DNA of 64,000 bases from Vibrio pelagius (GTDB lineage Bacteria > Pseudomonadota > Gammaproteobacteria > Enterobacterales > Vibrionaceae). A program made the position numbers and the translations under genes. Location of the stretch: contig NZ_AP025504.1 in assembly GCF_024347575.1 (NCBI RefSeq), positions 558,001 through 622,000 on the forward strand, in the 5' to 3' direction. The notes beneath the pieces were generated by a model. That model was given only the letters and a program-made list of their open reading frames with translations. It did no database searches and was not told where the DNA came from. Every line of letters begins with the position of its first letter. Positions within the stretch are counted from its first letter, which is position 1. Shown here piece after piece: positions 20,172 to 29,753 of the stretch.

Positions 20172-21608
20172 ATGAGCCCTGAAAAGCACCTCCTAGACTG
20201 GCAAACTAGTCAAACTATTGCTGAATCTATCGCCCCAACTCTTGGTCAGCTATATCGTCAAAAAGGCGTTGAAGTCATTCTTTTCGGAAAGACGTTAGTT
20301 AACGCAACAACCATTGACATCATCAAAGCTCACCGACTTTCAAAACACTACACAGGCTCCCCGCTTACCCCTTCACAGACACAACCAATCATTCAGCACC
20401 TACTATCAATGCGCCTGTCTCCTTGCCGCGTTGATGTTGGCCGCCTAGCGTATGAATACTGGGAAAACCACGATGATGTAACGGCACTGGATGACTTCCT
20501 TCAAACGGCTCTTATTGAGTCTCTAGAAGGCGAAGCGATGACTAAGCCTCGCGATGTTGTGTTGTACGGTTTTGGTCGCATCGGTCGACTACTGACTCGT
20601 ATTCTTGTTGAAAAAAGTGGTCCAGGTTACCCTCTTCGTTTACGTGCTATCGTGGTTCGTGGCGGTAAAGATGGTGACCTAGAGAAGCGTGCAAGCCTAC
20701 TGCGTCGTGACTCAGTACACGGTCAATTCAACGGCAGCATCGTTGTTGATAGCGAGCGCAAAGCGATCATTGTTAACGGTAACTTTATTCAAGTAATTTA
20801 CGCGAACAAGCCTGAAGATGTCGATTACACAGCTTACGGTATCAACAACGCACTGGTTGTTGATAACACAGGTGTATGGCGTGACGCTGAAGGTCTTGGT
20901 AAGCACGTAGCTTGTAACGGTGCAAGCAAAGTACTGCTTACAGCGCCAGGTAAAGGCGACATCAAAAATGTTGTATTTGGTGTTAACGAAGACGTTATCA
21001 AGCCAGAAGATACGATTATCTCTGCAGCAAGCTGTACGACTAACGCAATCACTCCTGTACTTAAAGCCGTACACGATAAGTTTGGCGTAACATCAGGTCA
21101 CATTGAGACTGTTCACTCATTCACAAACGACCAAAACCTGATTGATAACTTCCACTCAGGCGATCGTCGTGGCCGTGCTGCTTCACTAAACATGGTTCTA
21201 ACGTCAACAGGGGCTGCGAAAGCTGTAGCGAAAGCGATGCCAGAGATGGCTGGTAAGCTAACAGGCAACGCAATTCGCGTACCGACACCAAACGTATCCA
21301 TGGCGGTAGCAAACCTAAACCTTGAAACAGGTACAACAAAAGAAGAGCTAAACACATACCTACGTGAAATGGCACTTTCTTCTCCGCTTTCAGCTCAGAT
21401 CGACTACACAGACTCAACGGAAATTGTTTCTACTGACTTAGTCGGCTCTCGTCACCCGGGCGTTGTTGACGGCGTTGCTACAATTGCACAAGACAACCGC
21501 GCAGTTCTATACATTTGGTACGATAATGAGTTCGGTTACAGCTGCCAAGTCGTTCACTGTATGGAACAGATGATGGGCGTACGCTACAAAACTTACCCAG
21601 CGGTTTAA
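20172..21608 (+). CDS. Glyceraldehyde-3-phosphate dehydrogenase, long form with N-terminal extension
   Basis: NAD(P)-dependent GAPDH-fold enzyme of 478 residues. The Rossmann motif GFGRIGR is at 133-139, the catalytic cysteine is C288 in SAASCTTNAITP, the catalytic histidine is in the following HIETVHSFTND stretch, and the C-terminal NxxxY motif is WYDNEFGYS. About 125 extra residues precede the dehydrogenase; they look helical and match no domain I know. The same long form occurs in other vibrios and in Pseudomonas, beside a canonical GapA elsewhere, so it is not a local fusion. Codon use is that of a well-expressed gene. Confidence 0.92.
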   Translation: MSPEKHLLDWQTSQTIAESIAPTLGQLYRQKGVEVILFGKTLVNATTIDIIKAHRLSKHYTGSPLTPSQTQPIIQHLLSMRLSPCRVDVGRLAYEYWENHDDVTALDDFLQTALIESLEGEAMTKPRDVVLYGFGRIGRLLTRILVEKSGPGYPLRLRAIVVRGGKDGDLEKRASLLRRDSVHGQFNGSIVVDSERKAIIVNGNFIQVIYANKPEDVDYTAYGINNALVVDNTGVWRDAEGLGKHVACNGASKVLLTAPGKGDIKNVVFGVNEDVIKPEDTIISAASCTTNAITPVLKAVHDKFGVTSGHIETVHSFTNDQNLIDNFHSGDRRGRAASLNMVLTSTGAAKAVAKAMPEMAGKLTGNAIRVPTPNVSMAVANLNLETGTTKEELNTYLREMALSSPLSAQIDYTDSTEIVSTDLVGSRHPGVVDGVATIAQDNRAVLYIWYDNEFGYSCQVVHCMEQMMGVRYKTYPAV

Positions 21609-21717
21609 TCCTCTAGGTATAACAAGCTCCACAACATAATAATCATATAAGCGAAGTTCGTATGAGCTTCGCTCCCCCCCTTTCCTCGAGAACTTTACGG
21701 TCAATTCTAGGAAAGTT

Positions 21718-21757
21718 GCCACTTGGTTCTGCTCTCTCTAACTGAACTAAGTGGCCT
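21718..21757 (+). terminator. Rho-independent terminator of the GAPDH gene
   Basis: GCCACTT and AAGTGGC close a long stem, with GTTC/GAAC pairing inside, followed by CTTTTTC. Confidence 0.75.
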
Positions 21758-21811
21758 TTTTCATTCTAGTAATTCGTCTCATTGAATGCGCAGAGCAGAT
21801 CAAACAGAAAA

Positions 21812-22861
21812 TTACCCAAGTTCGACTTCCAGTTCGCTATCAATAGTGCTTGAACATGCCAACACATAGCCTTGCTCTATCTCCTCTGATGTCAGAGTTT
21901 CTTGGCTACTGGATCTGACACTGCCTTTGGTCACTTTGCATTTACATGATCCGCAAATACCACTGCGACATGCAATGATGATTGGAACGCCCGCTTTCTC
22001 TAGTGAGTCGGCTAACGGAGTTCCTAATTCTGCTTCAACCTTGGCACCAAACGCCGGCACAAATACTTCAACAGGTCCGCTCGTTTCATCGACTTCTACT
22101 TGATTTGCTGTCTCCAGCTTTGAGGTTGGTGTGAAGCTCTCTTGGTAAAAGTTCGCCATGTTAAATTCAAGTTCAGTTAGGTAACGTTCTACGTCTTCCA
22201 TGAATCCAACTGGCCCGCATAAGTAGACGGTTCTTTCTAGAATGTCAGGAGATAGGCGAACCAGCCAACTCTTATCTAAACGCCCTTGAGGTGCCGTGGT
22301 TCCTTGATTATCTTTTAGCAATAGCTTGAGGTTGAAATTCTCATGCATTTCATCCAACTGATTAAGCTCTTCAAAATATATGGTTTCTTGCTTGCTGCGT
22401 GCCATGTGGATGAAATCAATGTCAATCGCAGGATCATGTTTTAACCAGTACTTCACCATCGAGATAACTGGTGTAATACCGCAGCCCGCGCTTACCAAAG
22501 TAACCTTCTTAGTCGTGCTAGGCTTGCAATCAATGCAGTTAAACTCACCCGCAGGCTTCAGTACCGTGACTTCATCACCTTCGTCCAGTTCATCCACAAT
22601 AAAGTTTGACACTAACCCGCCATCGACACGTTTGACTGTCAGTTTCAAACGGTTGTCATCCGTATCTGAGGCAATCGAATAAGCTCGATAGTCCATTTTC
22701 TGTGGCATGTTCAAGCCTAGAGTGATGAATTGACCCGGCTTGAAGTTGAAATGGAGATCTTGCGGAATTGAGCCCAGCTCAAAGCTAACCGTATCTGGTG
22801 TTTCATGCCATTTTTTAAGACAAACCAAAGAGATTGAATCGCTATCAGACCACGCGTACAT
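21812..22861 (-). CDS. hcr: Hybrid-cluster protein NADH oxidoreductase Hcr
   Basis: Passes electrons from NADH to Hcp. A 349-residue flavoprotein with an FAD domain (RAYSIAS, the RxYS motif), an NAD domain (SAGCGITPVISM and CGPVGFM), and a C-terminal plant-type 2Fe-2S ferredoxin domain with CRSGICGSCKC and a distal Cys in VLACSS. Its position directly after hcp confirms the partner. The open frame starts at a GTG (22873), but GTGAG seven bases before the ATG at 22861 makes that ATG the better start. Confidence 0.92.
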   Translation of the reverse strand: MYAWSDSDSISLVCLKKWHETPDTVSFELGSIPQDLHFNFKPGQFITLGLNMPQKMDYRAYSIASDTDDNRLKLTVKRVDGGLVSNFIVDELDEGDEVTVLKPAGEFNCIDCKPSTTKKVTLVSAGCGITPVISMVKYWLKHDPAIDIDFIHMARSKQETIYFEELNQLDEMHENFNLKLLLKDNQGTTAPQGRLDKSWLVRLSPDILERTVYLCGPVGFMEDVERYLTELEFNMANFYQESFTPTSKLETANQVEVDETSGPVEVFVPAFGAKVEAELGTPLADSLEKAGVPIIIACRSGICGSCKCKVTKGSVRSSSQETLTSEEIEQGYVLACSSTIDSELEVELG

Positions 22862-22889
22862 AGTAATACTCACTTTTTATAATTTGGGA

Positions 22890-22943
22890 TGAACGACAAA
22901 AGCCTCGGGCCTTAAATAGATTCAGTCTATTAGGCACGAGGCT
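22890..22943 (-). terminator. Intercistronic hairpin between hcp and hcr (attenuator or processing site)
   Basis: On the minus strand AGCCTCG pairs with CGAGGCT, with AGGC/GCCT and AATAGA/TCTATT stacking inside, followed by TTTTGTCG. It looks like a weak terminator inside the operon, which would lower hcr expression relative to hcp. Confidence 0.65.
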
Positions 22944-22955
22944 TAGTTAGCGAGA

Positions 22956-24617
22956 TTAAGCCGCTAAGATTGTTTTAAGATCTTGTTCAGGCGTAGAAAT
23001 AGCACGCATGTCGAACTCGTCTTGAATGATCTTCAACAGGTTCTCGGTTAGGAACGCAGGTGCGGTTGGACCTGTGTAAATACCTTTCACACCCAGTGCA
23101 AACAGAGTAAGCAAGATCACAATTGCTTTTTGCTCAAACCAAGAAAGGACCAGAGTCAATGGAAGCTCATTGATCCCACAATCAAACTCTTGAGACAGAG
23201 CTAAAGCAAGCTGAATTGCAGAGTATGCGTCATTACATTGGCCAACATCGAGAAGACGTGGAATACCGTTAATGTCGCCAAATTGGTTCTTGTTGAAACG
23301 GAACTTACCACAAGCCAAAGTCAGAATAACCGAATCGTCAGGAGCTTGAGCAGTAAAGTCTGTGTAATAGCTACGTTCCGCTTTATCACCATCACAACCA
23401 CCCACTAGGAAGAAATGTTTGATGTTGCCCTCTTTCACTTGCTCAACCACCGCTGGAGCCGCTTCCATAAGTGCATTGCGACCAAAGCCTACAGTGATCA
23501 TCTGTTCGATCTCGTCGTGCTTGAAGCCCTCTTGTGCTAATGCACAATCGATAACGGCGCTGAAGTCATCACCTTCAAGATGCGCGACACCCGGCCACCC
23601 CACGATACTACGGGTAAATAAGCGATCGGCATAAGCACCAACATCTGGGTTAAGCAGACAGTTAGACGTCATCACGATCGCACCTGGGAAATTAGCGAAC
23701 TCTTTTTGCTGGTTTTGCCATGCACTACCGTAGTTACCTGCTAAATGCGGGTATTTGCTGAGTTCAGGGTAACCGTGAGCAGGAAGCATTTCGCCGTTAG
23801 TGTAGACATTAATGCCCTTACCTTCTGTCTGTTGCAGGATCTTTTCTAGGTCGTGTAGATCATGACCAGAAACAAGAATGCAATGACCTTTCTTCGTTTT
23901 AACATTAACGGCTGTTGGCTGTGGGTGACCAAAAGTATCCGTCTCGCCTTTGTCCAACATCTCCATGACTTTGTAGTTCATCAAGCCGATCTGCATTGAT
24001 GTATCAAGCAGCTGTTTCAGATCCGTAGGATCTGTACCCAAGAACGCCATGATTTGGTGGTATTCAGCATGAATGTCTTGGTTTGTTTGACCAAGAACAC
24101 GTGCGTGTTCCATGTATGCTGCCGCGCCTTTTAAGCCGTATAGACAAAGTAAACGCAAGCCAATCACGTCCTCATGTTGAGAATCATGACCACGGTTAAC
24201 CGCAGCTTGTGGTGCAAGTGCAAGCAACTGACTGCTATCTGTTGGAAGATCAAATTGAGCGGCTGGTGACAGTGCTGGAATTTCAAAACCAACCACCAGC
24301 GCAGCAGCACGAACTTGTTGCTCTAAACGCTGCTTATATTCGTGTGACTGTTGAGCAAATTCAATGATTCGCTCAGGGTCAAAGTTCACGTTAGTTAATG
24401 TCGCGAAAAACGCTTTTGGTGCCCACTCATCGATTTCCGTATCAATGATGTTGCAAGCGCGGCCTAAATTGGCCCAAAAAGAAACCCCTTGCAGTGAGTA
24501 CACCAACACATCTTGCAGATCAGAAACTTCAGAAGTTTTACCACACATACCTTGTGCGAATGAGCAGCCTTTAACGGTTGGCGTTTGAATAGTTTGTTCA
24601 CATTGAATACAGAACAT
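22956..24617 (-). CDS. hcp: Hybrid-cluster protein (nitric oxide/hydroxylamine reductase) Hcp
   Basis: Reduces nitric oxide (and hydroxylamine in vitro) during anaerobic nitrosative stress. The protein has 553 residues. The N-terminal cluster ligands are C3, C6, C18 and C25 ([16 protein letters not shown]), the compact spacing of the class found in facultative anaerobes such as E. coli. Hybrid-cluster ligands are visible as [23 protein letters not shown] and [11 protein letters not shown]. First gene of hcp-hcr. In relatives the operon is controlled by NsrR and FNR; the 280 bases upstream contain no site I could call with confidence. Confidence 0.95.
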   Translation of the reverse strand: MFCIQCEQTIQTPTVKGCSFAQGMCGKTSEVSDLQDVLVYSLQGVSFWANLGRACNIIDTEIDEWAPKAFFATLTNVNFDPERIIEFAQQSHEYKQRLEQQVRAAALVVGFEIPALSPAAQFDLPTDSSQLLALAPQAAVNRGHDSQHEDVIGLRLLCLYGLKGAAAYMEHARVLGQTNQDIHAEYHQIMAFLGTDPTDLKQLLDTSMQIGLMNYKVMEMLDKGETDTFGHPQPTAVNVKTKKGHCILVSGHDLHDLEKILQQTEGKGINVYTNGEMLPAHGYPELSKYPHLAGNYGSAWQNQQKEFANFPGAIVMTSNCLLNPDVGAYADRLFTRSIVGWPGVAHLEGDDFSAVIDCALAQEGFKHDEIEQMITVGFGRNALMEAAPAVVEQVKEGNIKHFFLVGGCDGDKAERSYYTDFTAQAPDDSVILTLACGKFRFNKNQFGDINGIPRLLDVGQCNDAYSAIQLALALSQEFDCGINELPLTLVLSWFEQKAIVILLTLFALGVKGIYTGPTAPAFLTENLLKIIQDEFDMRAISTPEQDLKTILAA

Positions 24618-24896
24618 ATTGGGCTCCAGTCATAGTCGTTTGTTGTAAGTTCTTGGCTCACAATGATTTATTTTTCCTACTCCCTAGAGCACCTTCCATG
24701 CCAACTTTTAACTTACTGTTTTATATAACAAAAAACACAAAGCCATATTTGAAGTGCGTATTTATGACTACAAGATTCTACTGAAAATAAACACACTCAG
24801 GTCAATATGACTTCCAAAGATTTTTTTGAACACCGTTCATGTTTCGTTCAGAAAAGCTTTGTTAGAGTGACAACATAGAAAAAGAGGAAATGAATT

Positions 24897-25127
24897 ATGA
24901 AAAATATCTTAGTTACTGTTGCAGCGCTCTTCACTGGTCTTATCGCACTATTCACCAGCTTGCTACTTGCTATCCCTCTAACGATTGCAGCTCTAATCAC
25001 AGGGAAAAAAATTCAGAAGCAAATGACCCAACATGGCTTTACATCACGTATGAATAACCACTTCTCTCCGAATCGAGATGCTGGTGTTATCGAAGGCGAG
25101 TATGAAGACTTGTCGAACAAACGATAA
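24897..25127 (+). CDS. Small membrane-anchored hypothetical protein
   Basis: A 76-residue protein with one long or two short hydrophobic helices (residues 4-36), then a short basic segment (GKKIQKQM) and an acidic tail (EGEYEDLSNKR). GAGG lies nine bases before the ATG. I do not recognise a family. It is divergent from hcp and 89 bases upstream of the lipoprotein hydrolase gene on the same strand, so the two may share a transcript. Confidence 0.7.
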   Translation: MKNILVTVAALFTGLIALFTSLLLAIPLTIAALITGKKIQKQMTQHGFTSRMNNHFSPNRDAGVIEGEYEDLSNKR

Positions 25128-25216
25128 GCGCAAGATTCGTTAGCATGAGCACAACACAGTGGGCTTGGTGCTCACTGTACAAGCAACATCAAATAAACCC
25201 GATTACTAAGTGCAAC

Positions 25217-26398
25217 ATGAAGAATATCATTACATTAAGCTTGCTAACGCTAACATTGATGGGTACATACGGCTGCTCCAACGAACCTATTATCCCCGCA
25301 TATCAAGCGTCTGGTGAACTCCCTGATTATCAGCAAGATAGCTTCGAGCGCTACAAAGCAGAAACACAACAGTGGTTAGCTTCACACCGTATTTTTGTCT
25401 CAAATGATCACTTAAAAGAGATTGAGCTAAACTCTCCGACCGAATACCGGCCAGACGCTCCAAACGGCGAAGCTGTTCTGCTTGTGCACGGCCTTGGTGA
25501 TTCTCCGTACTCATTCCATGATGTGGCCACTTACCTTGCTCAACAAGGCTACCTGGTGCGTACTGTATTGCTGCCAGGCCACGGCAGTCGTGTTGCAGAT
25601 CTAATGCTGCCTAGTATTGAGGACTGGCAAGGCGTTGTGGATCATCACACCAAACTGCTTCAACAAGAGTTTGACTCTGTCTGGCTCGGAGGTTACTCAA
25701 CCGGTGCCAATCTCGTCACCTCACAAGCGATAAAGGACCATACGATTTCCGGTCTACTTTTGTTCTCTCCGGCGTTCCAACCGAACTCTTCGGTCGTACA
25801 ATTTGCTGAGCTAGCAAGCTACTTTGTCACATGGGCGGATCAAGATCCTGAGGACAATATGCTGCGTTACAACTCGTTACCAATGAACGGCGCATCGGTT
25901 TACTACCAAACTTCTGTCAACGTGCGCAATGACCTCCAACAAGGGCAATACGACAAACCAGTATTTGTGTTAATGAGCGAAGGTGACAGTGTGATTGACA
26001 CTCAATATGTGGAGAGTGTCTTTAGCCAATTGATGCCTAATCCAAGCAACGTGATGATCTGGCAAGGGGAGCGTGATTTAAGTGATCCAAGGGCTGTGCG
26101 TTATACCATGAAACTAACAGATCAACGTATCTCTAACGGCTCTCATATGGGGCTTCTCTTCTCTCCACAAAATCCTTATTACGGAGTCAATGGTAGCGAA
26201 AAGATCTGCTCTAATGGTCAAGTTGAGGGACGAGAAGAAGAGTGCCAAGCCGGTCAAGAAACTTGGTATTCCGCTTGGGGTTATCAAGAGCCGGATAAGA
26301 ACCACGCTCGCTTAACTTTCAACCCATATTTTGAAGACAATATGCACAAGCTTAGTGAAGTGATGGCGTCTGGTAACGTTATGGCAAACTCAAAGTAG
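25217..26398 (+). CDS. Alpha/beta-hydrolase, predicted lipoprotein or exported
   Basis: A 393-residue serine hydrolase. The oxyanion region is VLLVHGLGDSPYSF, the nucleophile elbow GGYSTGAN, and the likely acid and histidine are in MSEGDSVID and NGSHMGLLF. The frame opens at 25145, but the ATG at 25217 gives a proper signal peptide, MKNIITLSLLTLTLMGTYGCS, ending in a Cys that may be lipidated (the lipobox is imperfect: TYGC). The domain resembles monoglyceride lipase or carboxylesterase proteins; an insert of about 40 residues with a Cys pair precedes the C-terminus. Substrate unknown. Confidence 0.8.
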   Translation: MKNIITLSLLTLTLMGTYGCSNEPIIPAYQASGELPDYQQDSFERYKAETQQWLASHRIFVSNDHLKEIELNSPTEYRPDAPNGEAVLLVHGLGDSPYSFHDVATYLAQQGYLVRTVLLPGHGSRVADLMLPSIEDWQGVVDHHTKLLQQEFDSVWLGGYSTGANLVTSQAIKDHTISGLLLFSPAFQPNSSVVQFAELASYFVTWADQDPEDNMLRYNSLPMNGASVYYQTSVNVRNDLQQGQYDKPVFVLMSEGDSVIDTQYVESVFSQLMPNPSNVMIWQGERDLSDPRAVRYTMKLTDQRISNGSHMGLLFSPQNPYYGVNGSEKICSNGQVEGREEECQAGQETWYSAWGYQEPDKNHARLTFNPYFEDNMHKLSEVMASGNVMANSK

Positions 26399-26447
26399 TT
26401 TTATAGCCAGTTATCCTAGTTAACAATCCAGTTATCCTAGTCAATAG

Positions 26448-26484
26448 TAAAAAGGCTCACCACGAAACACGGTGAGCCTTTTTG
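26448..26484. terminator. Bidirectional Rho-independent terminator
   Basis: AAAAAGGCTCACC pairs with GGTGAGCCTTTTT around a nine-base loop. It separates the hydrolase gene (+) from the converging LysE gene (-). Just before it, CCAGTTATCCTAGT occurs twice (26407-26420 and 26428-26441). Confidence 0.92.
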
Positions 26485-26502
26485 GTTTCTACAACGTGTT
26501 TG

Positions 26503-27117
26503 CTAGATTGTCCACACCACACGTGCCGCCAATAGGATCAATACCACACCCGATAGCCTATCTATCAACTGGGCTTGAGAACGGATGCGGTCAACAATCA
26601 GCGGGCTCGATAATACCAGTGTAATGAAGGTGTACCATAGGCCGTCCACAATCAACGGTGTCGACACAATGATGACCTTGTTCATCAGCTCATTACCTAA
26701 AGCGACAAACTGGCTGAACAGAGCGATAAAGAACAACGCGATCTTTGGGCTAAGAATTGAGATAAGAAAGGCCTCACGAGCAGACTGCATGTAAGTGACA
26801 GGCTCCCCACCTTCTAATTTTTCCGCAACACCCCCTTTCGAGCGAAGCGCATTAACTCCAAGATATGCCAAGTAAGCGGCACCGGCTAAGCTAATGCCTT
26901 TAAACAGCATTGGCGACTGTTCTAACACGACCGCCAAACCGATAATAGTGGCAAACGCATAGATACCTATCCCTGCTGCATGTGCCCAAGCCGCGATCAG
27001 ACCATTCATTCGTCCACCAGCTAAGCTGTGTTTTGCAATCATTGCCAAACTTGGTCCCGGAGACATCGCACCCAATAAGCAGATAGCTAATAAAGAAAAC
27101 CAAATCGTTATTGTCAT
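26503..27117 (-). CDS. LysE-family amino acid exporter
   Basis: A 204-residue inner-membrane protein with about six hydrophobic segments. The signature LLGAMSPGPSLAMIAKHSLAGGRMNG lies at residues 14-39 and ILSPKIALFFIALFSQF near 121. It follows the LysR-type regulator gene on the same strand with an 87-base gap. The pair is reminiscent of LysG-LysE, where the regulator senses the exported amino acid, although there the genes are divergent. Substrate unassigned. Confidence 0.85.
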   Translation of the reverse strand: MTITIWFSLLAICLLGAMSPGPSLAMIAKHSLAGGRMNGLIAAWAHAAGIGIYAFATIIGLAVVLEQSPMLFKGISLAGAAYLAYLGVNALRSKGGVAEKLEGGEPVTYMQSAREAFLISILSPKIALFFIALFSQFVALGNELMNKVIIVSTPLIVDGLWYTFITLVLSSPLIVDRIRSQAQLIDRLSGVVLILLAARVVWTI

Positions 27118-27204
27118 TATTCCATTCCTACACTCAATTACTGCGAGCAGACTATCCTCGCTGACTATGTTGTCACCTTAATTTGAACAAGATATAAATT
27201 GAAA

Positions 27205-28152
27205 TCAAAGATAATCATCATTGCTATGATTTGAAATCATACTGATATTGTAACTGGATTTCTGCATAGCAAGATACGCCTTCTCACGTACCCACTTATG
27301 AGCAGAATCATTATCAAATTTAGGGTGCCACATCAGCCAATAGGTATGGCTATCGGTCTCAAAAGGTAAGGAGCGGTAAGTCAATGGTTGATGACGAGCT
27401 AAGTTATAAGCAATATGCTCTGGCACAATCATCAGATAATCATCTTGGTTTAGTACGTTACACGCGGCTGAGAAAAACGGTACTTTCAAAGCCACTCTTC
27501 GAGTACGCCCTAGCTGCTTTAAAGCGATATCAGCTTGAGTGTCTTTGTCTCCACCTCCCGTCACTTTAATATGTGCAAAGTTAACAAGATCATCGATACT
27601 CAATTTTTTTTGCTGCGCCAGTGGGTGTGAGCTTCTCATCAGACATACCGATTTGTCTTCACCAAGCTTCATGCTTGAAACATGCTCAGGTTTTTTTGGA
27701 AACATGCTAGATGCCAAATGAATGCCCATGTCATGAAGGCGTTCAAGGTAACTGGGATCCCACAACCGGTAAGCGAGATTGATATGCGGCGCAACTTCAG
27801 AAACATCGGCAACAATATTAGGCAGTATGTACTGAGCAACATAATCACTCGACGCCAGAACTAACTCCCCTTTCCACTCTTTAGGATCAAAAGGCTGATC
27901 ATCAAGAAGGTGGTCAAATTCACCTAGCAACGCATCCAATTTATCTTTGAGCAACAAAGCGCGTGAAGTCGGAATGAGTTTATTGCCATCTCTGACCAAT
28001 AAGGGATCATTACACAGCTCTCTCAATTGTGAGAGCTGACGGCTAACCGCTGATTGAGTGATATGGAGTCGCTCCGCAGCTCGACTAACATGGCACTCTT
28101 CAAGCAAAACATGCAGTGAACGCAGCAGATTAAGATTAATATTGCCTAGCAT
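27205..28152 (-). CDS. LysR-type transcriptional regulator
   Basis: A 315-residue regulator. The N-terminal winged helix-turn-helix is clear (residues 5-64: LNLLRSLHVLLEECHVSRAA, then LHITQSAVSRQLSQLREL), followed by a LysR substrate-binding domain (about 90-300). The effector is unknown. Likely targets are the LysE gene behind it and the YjeH-like gene divergent from it, judged only by position. Confidence 0.9.
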   Translation of the reverse strand: MLGNINLNLLRSLHVLLEECHVSRAAERLHITQSAVSRQLSQLRELCNDPLLVRDGNKLIPTSRALLLKDKLDALLGEFDHLLDDQPFDPKEWKGELVLASSDYVAQYILPNIVADVSEVAPHINLAYRLWDPSYLERLHDMGIHLASSMFPKKPEHVSSMKLGEDKSVCLMRSSHPLAQQKKLSIDDLVNFAHIKVTGGGDKDTQADIALKQLGRTRRVALKVPFFSAACNVLNQDDYLMIVPEHIAYNLARHQPLTYRSLPFETDSHTYWLMWHPKFDNDSAHKWVREKAYLAMQKSSYNISMISNHSNDDYL

Positions 28153-28458
28153 GCGAGCCTTACTGAGCTGCGCCCATCATTGTTTAGAATATCGACGATT
28201 TGACGATCAAACTTATCCATTATGCTTACGACTTCCATTGCTATCGTTATTTCAGCGTTCTAATTTGACACAAATTTCGACGTTAGAACAGCCGACACTT
28301 TCACCTCTAAGATACAAAACACCGTTAAAATGACACCAAGTTAAGACGTTTCTCTAGCTGCATTCTCAGTAATGAAAGGGTATGCTTTTGCACTAAAACA
28401 TAGCGCTAGCGAATCCCAATAAGCACGTTAGCGAGAAAAAGAGCTTCAAGGACGGCGC
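28153..28458. other. Intergenic region between lysR-type and yjeH-like genes
   Basis: About 306 bases between divergent genes, containing both promoters and presumably the LysR binding site. I see no clear T-N11-A palindrome worth calling and no RNA structure. Confidence 0.4.
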
Positions 28459-29718
28459 ATGACACAACTCAAACAAGAAATTACCCTGCTTTCCGGTATC
28501 GGGCAGCTTTCCACTACCCTACTCGGAACTGGGTTGTTTATGATCCCTGCAATAGCAGCAGGTATCGCAGGACAACTATCGCTACTGGCTTGGTTACTGC
28601 TATTTATTGCCATTTGCCCAATTGCCCTCACTTTCGCCGCACTTGGAAAACGCTACCCCAATGCCGGGGGGACTGCCTATTTTGTGCGTCAAGCGTTTGG
28701 GCAACGTATGGAGACGGCGGTCGCTTGGTTATTTGTAAGTGTCATTCCTGTGGGCATCCCTGCGGCGATCGCTTTGGCCGGTGGTTTTGCTCAACAACTA
28801 CTTCCCGTACCGCTAAACGCACCACTCAGTGCCCAGTTTTTGACTGTCGTACTGCTGATCATTGTCAACCTTTTAGGCAGTAAGTCCTCAGGTCGGCTAC
28901 AAACTGTCATTGCACTCTCTATTCTTGCGCTCGTTGGTGCTTTTATTTGGAAAGCAGATATCGGTATGGCTGACGTCGCGATTCCAAATGTCGATTCAAA
29001 TTCAATGTGGGCTATCGGGTCTGCCTTGGCCGTGATGTTTTGGTGTTTTGTCGGCATTGAAGCATTTGCGCATATGGGAGAAGAGTTTAAGAATCCGCAA
29101 CGCGACTTTCCCCTAGCCATTATCGCAGGTTGCTTTGTCGCAGGTTTGGTTTACTGGGCATGTTCAGTGGTGATTTTAAAATTGGGCGCATATGGTTCCG
29201 CTGAATTTGATGCGACGGCGATTCCTTGGGTCACAGAGCAACTGTTTGGTAATGGACTCAAAACTGTGATCAGCATTCTCGGCTTCTTTGCCTGTTTTGC
29301 CAGCCTCAATCTGTATACGCAGAGTCTATCACGCATGATTTGGGCGCAAGCTCGTCAACACAATCCACTTGGTAAAATGGCTCAACTCAATACTCGCGGC
29401 GCTCCACTTTATCCAACCATTGTTATCGGTGTTGTCGCACTGCTGTCCTGCGTGATTGGTGAGCTATCTTCGTTAGATCTTGAGTTTTTCCTCAAACTTG
29501 CCAACGGGATCTTTGTGTTGGTTTACCTATTGGCAATGCTCGCAGCCTGTCGCTTGCTGTCAGGTTCGGGCCAATACATCGCAATCTTATCGCTGCTATT
29601 GTGTACCTTAGTTTTCATCTGCCTAAGTTGGTCAATGCTCTATGCATGCTTCGTGTTTGTTGCACTGTTGTTACCTTGGCGTCGTTGGCTAGGTCGACCT
29701 CGCGTGTCGTTAGAGTAA
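28459..29718 (+). CDS. yjeH: APC-family amino acid exporter, YjeH-like
   Basis: A 419-residue inner-membrane transporter with about twelve hydrophobic segments. The start MTQLKQEITLLSGIGQLSTTLLGTGLFMIPA and the block RYPNAGGTAYFVRQAFG with WLFVSVIPVGIPAA follow E. coli YjeH, which exports methionine and branched-chain amino acids. The GxG substrate-binding loop of TM1 (GTGLF) is intact. Divergent from the LysR gene; together with the nearby LysE gene this makes a small amino acid export neighbourhood. Confidence 0.85.
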   Translation: MTQLKQEITLLSGIGQLSTTLLGTGLFMIPAIAAGIAGQLSLLAWLLLFIAICPIALTFAALGKRYPNAGGTAYFVRQAFGQRMETAVAWLFVSVIPVGIPAAIALAGGFAQQLLPVPLNAPLSAQFLTVVLLIIVNLLGSKSSGRLQTVIALSILALVGAFIWKADIGMADVAIPNVDSNSMWAIGSALAVMFWCFVGIEAFAHMGEEFKNPQRDFPLAIIAGCFVAGLVYWACSVVILKLGAYGSAEFDATAIPWVTEQLFGNGLKTVISILGFFACFASLNLYTQSLSRMIWAQARQHNPLGKMAQLNTRGAPLYPTIVIGVVALLSCVIGELSSLDLEFFLKLANGIFVLVYLLAMLAACRLLSGSGQYIAILSLLLCTLVFICLSWSMLYACFVFVALLLPWRRWLGRPRVSLE

Positions 29719-29753
29719 TCACCGGCTCGTAGCCAGAGATATTTTCTGCGCCA

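Noticed and set aside
20712..21417. Several antisense frames inside the GAPDH gene
   Set aside because: Mirror frames of a strongly biased coding sequence; the sense gene has clear catalytic motifs.
24618..24896. NsrR or FNR site upstream of hcp
   Set aside because: An AAGTGCGTATTTATGACT stretch vaguely resembles an NsrR half site, but symmetry is poor and no FNR palindrome is present.
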